A stretch of 64,000 nucleotides of DNA, taken from contig NZ_CP157743.1 in NCBI RefSeq assembly GCF_030717995.2, forward strand, positions 3,932,501 through 3,996,500, written 5' to 3'. Below the pieces are notes generated by a model. That model saw only the letters and a program-made list of their open reading frames with translations, did not search any database and was not told the origin of the DNA. The DNA comes from Methylomarinum sp. Ch1-1 (lineage in GTDB: Bacteria; Pseudomonadota; Gammaproteobacteria; Methylococcales; Methylomonadaceae). A program made the translations under genes and the position numbers. This document shows positions 58,901-64,000 of the stretch, piece by piece; position 1 is the stretch's first letter, and every line of letters starts with the position of its first letter.

Positions 58901-60138
58901 CGACGATGCTGGAACAGTATGCCGCGGTCACCGGTGAAGATGTGATCAGACATTTACGTCAACTGGCGGCGCCTCTGCAAGGAAAATCGGTCGTTCATGT
59001 CAATTCCACCCGGGTCGGCGGCGGCGTTGCAGAAATACTAGACCAACTAGTCCCCTTGACGCGCGAGCTCGGCATCGATGCGCATTGGGAGGTCATCAGC
59101 GGAGACCGCGATTTCTATCAATGCACCAAAAGCATGCACAACGCGATACAAGGCAATCGCATCGCGATTTCCGATGCCCTGTTGCAGCATTTCGAGGAAG
59201 TCAACGCACAAAATGCCAAACAACTGCAAGCGGTGCTGGAACAGGCCGACTTCGTCTTCATTCACGATCCGCAGCCGGCGGCGCTGCTCAAATTTTGCCC
59301 CCGCCGTCGAGGCCAATGGATCTGGCGCTGTCACATCGACGCCAGCCATCCGCACCGCTACACCTGGCGATTTATCGAAAAATTCGTGCGCGGCTATGAC
59401 GCCAGCATTTTCTCCTTGCCGCAGTTTGCGCGTAGATTGCCGCACCCGGCATACATCATTCCCCCCAGCATCGACCCGTTAAGCGATAAAAATATCGCTC
59501 TGGATACGGAAGAGCTGGCGTCGGTGCGCTCGCGCTTCGATCTAAATCCGGAAGCGCCGCTGATCGCGCAGATTTCCCGTTTTGATCGTTTCAAGGACCC
59601 GGTAGGCGTCATTGAGGCTTATAAATTGGCCCGTCAATATCTCCCCAACCTGCAACTGGTGCTGGCCGGCGGCGGCGCCAGCGACGACCCGGAAGGCGAA
59701 GCAGTGCTGGCCGAAGTCAGGTTAGCAGCCGGAGACGACCCCAACATCAAAGTTCTGGTATTGCCGCCCGATTCCCATCGCACCATTAACGCCTTGCAAC
59801 GCTTGAGCGATATCGTGCTGCAAAAATCGATCAAGGAAGGCTTCGGCTTGACCGTGACCGAAGCCTTATGGAAAGGCAAGCCGGTAATCGGCGGCGATAC
59901 CGGCGGCATACGCCTGCAAGTGGTCAATTTCCATACCGGCTTCCTGGTCAATACTCCGCAAGGCGCGGCCCTACGCATACGTTATCTGTTTAATCAACGG
60001 CAAAGAATGCAGGAAATGGGCACTAAATCTAAACAATTCGTCCGCGATAATTTCCTGTTAACCAGGCAATTGCGCGAATACCTGACGCTGATGGTGGGTT
60101 TGCATCACGGCGCCGAGAATCGCATCGACTTAGGGTAG
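58897..60138 (+). CDS. treT: TreT-type trehalose synthase glycosyltransferase
   Basis: A 413-residue GT4 glycosyltransferase. The N-terminal VVHVNSTRVGGGVAEILDQL (about 31-50, quoted to 20) and YDASIFSLPQFAR are typical of TreT, which makes trehalose from NDP-glucose and glucose. The C-terminal nucleotide-sugar site has LVLAGGGASDDPEGE and KSIKEGFGLTVTEALWKGKPVIGGDTGG split by the conserved EGFGLTVTE box. Coupled to DUF5752 (4-bp overlap) and followed by treZ after 5 bp. Confidence 0.85.
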   Translation: MTTMLEQYAAVTGEDVIRHLRQLAAPLQGKSVVHVNSTRVGGGVAEILDQLVPLTRELGIDAHWEVISGDRDFYQCTKSMHNAIQGNRIAISDALLQHFEEVNAQNAKQLQAVLEQADFVFIHDPQPAALLKFCPRRRGQWIWRCHIDASHPHRYTWRFIEKFVRGYDASIFSLPQFARRLPHPAYIIPPSIDPLSDKNIALDTEELASVRSRFDLNPEAPLIAQISRFDRFKDPVGVIEAYKLARQYLPNLQLVLAGGGASDDPEGEAVLAEVRLAAGDDPNIKVLVLPPDSHRTINALQRLSDIVLQKSIKEGFGLTVTEALWKGKPVIGGDTGGIRLQVVNFHTGFLVNTPQGAALRIRYLFNQRQRMQEMGTKSKQFVRDNFLLTRQLREYLTLMVGLHHGAENRIDLG

Positions 60139-60143
60139 TCACC

Positions 60144-61982
60144 ATGACACAACGTTTCCACCCGATGCCGTTCGGCTCCCAATTGCTCGATGACGGCAGA
60201 GTTAAATTCCGTTTATGGGCGCCCGGCGCCGATAAGGTCGAGCTGTGCCTGCAAGGCTTGGCGCCGGAAGCCCGCCTGTTGATGGCCGCGGAAGACGATG
60301 GCTGGTACGGCATTATCACCGAGTTCGCCGGCAGCGGTTTTTATTATCAATACCTGATCGATGGGCGCCTGTATATTCCTGATCCGGCCTCCCGCTATCA
60401 GCCTCAGGACGTCAACGGTTCCAGCCAAGTGATCGATGCCAAGGCCTGGCGCTGGAAGGACAGCGATTGGCGAGGGCTGCCCTGGGAAGACGCGGTGTTT
60501 TATCAACTGCACGTCGGCACGTTCAGCGAGGAAGGCACTTTCTCCGGGGTAAAAAACAAGCTGGACTATCTGGTCGAGCTCGGCGTCACCGCGCTGCAGT
60601 TAATGCCGATCGCCGAGTTTCCGGGGCAGCGTAATTGGGGCTACGACGGCGTTCTGCCTTTTGCCCCGGACTGCCGCTATGGTACGCCGGATGATTTGAA
60701 GGACTTGATCGCCAGCGCCCACGAAAAAGGCCTGATGGTATTCAATGACGTCGTCTATAATCATTTCGGCCCGGAGGGCAATTATCTGCATCATTACGCC
60801 CCCGCTTTTTTTACCGACCGTTTCCATACCCCATGGGGCAATGCGATCAATTATGACGGCAAGGACAGTCACTGGGTGCGTCGGTTCTTCATCGACAATG
60901 CCTTGTTCTGGTTGGAGGAGTATCATTTCGACGGTCTGCGCATCGACGCGGTGCACGCGATCTTCGATGAATCCGAACCGGATTTCCTGCAATCGTTAGC
61001 GAAGGCGGTTCGACACAGACTGGGCCAACATCGTCATATCCATCTGGTTTTGGAAAATGACCATAATGCCGCTCATTATCTAAGACCCGATCCCAAGCGG
61101 CCCAACAGCCACTTCGACGCGCAGTGGAACGATGATTTCCATCACGCCTTGCACGTCCTGCTGACCGGAGAAAACGACGGTTATTATCAAGATTACCGGG
61201 AACAACCGATCCGACATCTGGGCCGCTGTCTGACCGAAGGCTTCGCCTATCAGGGCGAGTCGTCGCCCTACCGCGATGGCCGCAAACGGGGCGAGCCGAG
61301 CCGAGATCTGCCACCGACCGCCTTCGTGCCGTTTTTACAGAATCACGATCAAATCGGCAACCGGGCCTTCGGCGAACGCATCGCCGAATTGTGCCCCCCC
61401 AGGGCACTGCGCGCGGCGACCGCACTGTTGATCTTGCAGCCGTCGCCGCCGTTGCTGTTCATGGGCCAGGAATGGGCCTGCAGCAGCCCCTTTACCTATT
61501 TCGTCGATTTTCCGGAGAACTTGGGCGAACAGGTCGCCGAAGGCCGGCTCAACGAATTCGCCAAGTTTCCACCTTATCAAGAGCCGGAGCTGCAAACGAA
61601 AATCCCGCCGCCGAACGCCGTCGAAACCTTCGAAGCGGCCCTGCTGGACTGGCGTGAACTGAACGCGCCGTCGCATGCGCGATGGCTGAGCTATCATCGT
61701 GAATTGCTTAGCATTCGGCAATGGCACATACGTCCTAGACTGGCCGAGCTCGAAGGCGGAAAAGCCAGTTATCATATATTGACTGACACGGCGCTGATCG
61801 TGCAATGGCCCTCAGTCAGCGGCCCGACGCTGACCATGCTGGCCAACCTGGGAGGCGATGCCGTTCCGCTGGAGCATGCCTATCAAGGCCAAATATTGTT
61901 CGCCAGCGAGGATGAGGCGCAGCAACCCGCCCGACTCAATCCCTGGACCGTTGTCGTCTTATGGGCGGAAAACGATGAGTAA
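60144..61982 (+). CDS. treZ: Malto-oligosyltrehalose trehalohydrolase
   Basis: A 612-residue GH13 enzyme that releases trehalose from maltooligosyl-trehalose. An N-terminal CBM48-like domain (about 1-95; VKFRLWAPGADKVEL) precedes the barrel. GH13 regions: DVVYNHFGPEGNY, GLRIDAVHAI (nucleophile Asp), LVLENDHN (acid Glu) and FLQNHDQIGNRAFGE (stabilising Asp). Part of the treT-treZ-treY run; treY starts 72 bp further. Confidence 0.95.
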   Translation: MTQRFHPMPFGSQLLDDGRVKFRLWAPGADKVELCLQGLAPEARLLMAAEDDGWYGIITEFAGSGFYYQYLIDGRLYIPDPASRYQPQDVNGSSQVIDAKAWRWKDSDWRGLPWEDAVFYQLHVGTFSEEGTFSGVKNKLDYLVELGVTALQLMPIAEFPGQRNWGYDGVLPFAPDCRYGTPDDLKDLIASAHEKGLMVFNDVVYNHFGPEGNYLHHYAPAFFTDRFHTPWGNAINYDGKDSHWVRRFFIDNALFWLEEYHFDGLRIDAVHAIFDESEPDFLQSLAKAVRHRLGQHRHIHLVLENDHNAAHYLRPDPKRPNSHFDAQWNDDFHHALHVLLTGENDGYYQDYREQPIRHLGRCLTEGFAYQGESSPYRDGRKRGEPSRDLPPTAFVPFLQNHDQIGNRAFGERIAELCPPRALRAATALLILQPSPPLLFMGQEWACSSPFTYFVDFPENLGEQVAEGRLNEFAKFPPYQEPELQTKIPPPNAVETFEAALLDWRELNAPSHARWLSYHRELLSIRQWHIRPRLAELEGGKASYHILTDTALIVQWPSVSGPTLTMLANLGGDAVPLEHAYQGQILFASEDEAQQPARLNPWTVVVLWAENDE

Positions 61983-62054
61983 TCTCAGAAGGTCCACGCT
62001 GGTTCCCATCATTAGCGGTTGCCGGCTATGAATCATCCTGGCGACCCGCCGCCC

Positions 62055-64000
62055 ATGGCGATCCCCGTTTCGACTTATCGGCTGCAATTAAACAAACATT
62101 GCCGATTCAGTCGAGCGGCCGATTACACGGATTATTTGCACCGGCTCGGTATCAGCCATTGTTACGCCTCGCCCTATCTGAAAGCGAGGCCGGGCAGCAC
62201 CCACGGCTATGACATCGTCGATCATAACGCCCTCAATCCGGAAATAGGCGACGATGCCGATTTCAACCATTTTATTTCAAGGCTGCGGCGATTCGGCATG
62301 GGCTTGATCTGCGATATCGTCCCTAATCATATGGGAGTAATGGGAGCCGACAACGCGTGGTGGCTGGATGTGCTGGAGAACGGCCCTGCCTCTTGTTATG
62401 CGCCGTTTTTCGATATCGACTGGCATCCAGTCAAAAAACAGCTGAACAATAAAATACTGATCCCGATATTGGGCGATCAATACGGCAATATTCTCGAGAA
62501 ACGGCAACTAAAATTGGTTTTCTCGGCCGAGCGAGGCGAATTCAGCGTCTATTACTTCCAGCATCGTTTTCCGCTCGACCCGCAAACCTATTCCTTCATC
62601 CTCAGTTCGCAACATCAGCAATTGCTGAATTTCTTCGATACCGATGATCCGGTGTTGCTGGAATATCAAACCCTAGACAACAGCTTCAGCAAATTATCGC
62701 CGCACAGCGAAGTATCGATGGAAGCTACCGATGAACGCAACCGAGATAAAGAGGTGTTTAAAAACCAACTGGCTAGACTGTGTGCCGACCACCCAAGCCT
62801 GATCCAATTTATCAAACTCAGGATGGCGGACATCAATCGGGAAATCTCCGACCGTGGTCAACTGCATGCCCTATTGGAGCAGCAGGCTTACCGCTTGGCC
62901 TATTGGCATGTCGCCGGCGACGAAATCAATTATCGACGTTTTTTCGACATCAACGACCTGGCCGGCCTTCGGATCGAAGATGATGCGGTATTTGAGGCTA
63001 GCCATCGGCTTATCCTGCGTTTGATCGCCGAACGTAAAATTCAAGGGCTGCGCATCGATCATGCCGACGGATTATACGATCCGGTCGCCTATTATCGGCG
63101 CCTCAATGACATCAATACCACAAGCGGCCTGACTGCGTCGCCGCTCTATGTCATCGCCGAAAAAATTGTCGCCAATTACGAGTATCTGGACAGCGATTGG
63201 CCGATCCATGGCACCACCGGTTATGAGTTCGCCGCGATCGTTACCGGCGTCATGCTCGACGGCGCCGCCGAAAAAGCGATGACTCGCATTTATTCGGATT
63301 TCATCGGCCGTCACCAGGATTTCGACGAGATCGTCTACCAGGCCAAAAAATATGTCATCACTACCCTGCTGGCCGGCGAATTGACGGTGTTGGCCAACCA
63401 ACTCAGCCGTATCGCCGAAACCAGCTCCAAGACCCGCGACTACACCCTCAATGCCTTAAGAGACGCGCTGTCGGAGACGGTCGCCTGTTTTCCGGTCTAT
63501 CGCACCTATATCAATAGTTACACGGTGCGCAAAGAGGATGCGCAATATATAGCGTGGTCGATAGAACAGGCCAAACAACGCAGTCGGGCCGCCGATAAAA
63601 CGGTTTTTGATTTTATTCGAGCGGTGCTGATGCTCCAGGCCGCGAGCTCTAATGTGCCGAGAGACGCTTTGCTGAAGTTCGTCATGAAATTCCAGCAATA
63701 TACCGCACCGGTGATGGCCAAGGGTAGCGAGGACACCGCGCTGTACGAATATCACCGTCTGATTTCGCTGAACGAGGTCGGCGCCGATCCGCGGCATTTC
63801 GGCTACTCCGTCAATGCTTTTCATCACTTCAACCAGGAACGGGTCAAAAAATGGCCGCACAGCTTGTTGTGCCTATCCAGCCATGACAGCAAGCGCAGCG
63901 CCGATGTCCGCGCCAGAATCAATGTGCTGAGCGAAATGCCGCAACAATGGCGAGCGGCCGTGTACCGCTGGCGCGACCTGAACCGGGAGCGCAAAAAAAA
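62055..64000 (+). CDS. treY: Malto-oligosyltrehalose synthase (partial, runs off the window)
   Basis: An open frame of 648 codons with no stop before the window ends; family members have about 900-1000 residues, so about a third is missing. The start IPVSTYRLQLNKHCRFSRAA is the standard TreY opening. Further: ASPYLKARPGSTHGYDIVDH, CDIVPNHMGV, GLRIDHADGLYDP (nucleophile) and IVAEKI-like YVIAEKIV (acid). The enzyme converts the reducing end of maltodextrin to a trehalosyl unit. ATG 62055 has no clear ribosome site; an ATG at 62029 is out of frame. Confidence 0.92.
   Translation, partial: MAIPVSTYRLQLNKHCRFSRAADYTDYLHRLGISHCYASPYLKARPGSTHGYDIVDHNALNPEIGDDADFNHFISRLRRFGMGLICDIVPNHMGVMGADNAWWLDVLENGPASCYAPFFDIDWHPVKKQLNNKILIPILGDQYGNILEKRQLKLVFSAERGEFSVYYFQHRFPLDPQTYSFILSSQHQQLLNFFDTDDPVLLEYQTLDNSFSKLSPHSEVSMEATDERNRDKEVFKNQLARLCADHPSLIQFIKLRMADINREISDRGQLHALLEQQAYRLAYWHVAGDEINYRRFFDINDLAGLRIEDDAVFEASHRLILRLIAERKIQGLRIDHADGLYDPVAYYRRLNDINTTSGLTASPLYVIAEKIVANYEYLDSDWPIHGTTGYEFAAIVTGVMLDGAAEKAMTRIYSDFIGRHQDFDEIVYQAKKYVITTLLAGELTVLANQLSRIAETSSKTRDYTLNALRDALSETVACFPVYRTYINSYTVRKEDAQYIAWSIEQAKQRSRAADKTVFDFIRAVLMLQAASSNVPRDALLKFVMKFQQYTAPVMAKGSEDTALYEYHRLISLNEVGADPRHFGYSVNAFHHFNQERVKKWPHSLLCLSSHDSKRSADVRARINVLSEMPQQWRAAVYRWRDLNRERKK

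Noticed and set aside
62029-62054. ATG at 62029 as treY start
   Set aside because: The frame from this ATG meets a stop at about codon 17; the conserved TreY opening is in another frame starting at 62055.

Overview
The window is a chromosomal segment of a gammaproteobacterium. It carries surE-pcm, hemF, the glnA-ntrB-ntrC order, purM next to a divergent DUF2066 gene, an OlsF-like lipid synthase and a trehalose locus, all embedded in unusually abundant GTAG-type hairpin repeats. This combination fits a methane-oxidising member of the Methylococcales. That placement is an inference, because no methane or methanol oxidation gene lies in the window.

Layout. 1-90 is the tail of a Gre factor. 464-6887 holds an Hsp70-like protein, a VTT membrane protein, pcm, surE, an Smr protein and uppP. 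7753-9402 is an AspT/YidE-type transporter, convergent with a TRAP operon (tatT-dctP-dctQ-dctM) preceded by a frameshifted polyphosphate:AMP phosphotransferase gene (10188-15340). 15560-18195 has a small membrane protein, an orphan EGKC-motif RiPP precursor of the HvfA/bufferin type and hemF. 18903-20504 is a sulfur pair (persulfide dioxygenase and TSUP exporter). 20568-22616 is a group II intron with a broken maturase, followed by a MASE1/PAS/GGDEF protein. 25931-35970 is a nitrogen island: two glnK-amt pairs, a divergent porin, glnA and ntrBC. NtrC-like sites and two sigma-54 promoters lie between glnK and the porin. 37869-49829 holds mixed genes: two unknown envelope proteins, a DksA/TraR zinc protein, an M14-like peptidase, an alpha/beta hydrolase, OlsF, a secreted EEP-family enzyme, a Na/Pi transporter and a degenerate EHD-like membrane protein. 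50976-57358 holds an orphan glcD, an IS4-type insertion sequence, DUF2066, purM and a UDG-like protein. 58208-64000 is DUF5752, TreT, TreZ and the start of TreY.

How the genes work together. The nitrogen island is a self-contained circuit: NtrB/NtrC act on sigma-54 promoters driving glnK-amt and an outer-membrane porin, while PII proteins gate Amt and glutamine synthetase. The end of the window encodes two trehalose routes: sugar transfer by TreT and the maltodextrin route by TreY/TreZ.

The intergenic space is the most unusual part. Three copies of a 166-bp inverted-repeat element each have perfect 9-bp target duplications, and one is itself interrupted by a 67-bp element. Arrays of an approximately 164-bp three-hairpin unit show compensatory changes in all three stems, and one array sits between 27-bp direct repeats between two convergent genes. 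The IS4-type element has a fold-back structure over its transposase start. Several disrupted genes (polyphosphate phosphotransferase, intron maturase, transposase) are broken only by single-base losses, mostly in homopolymer runs, so sequencing error must be excluded before calling them pseudogenes.
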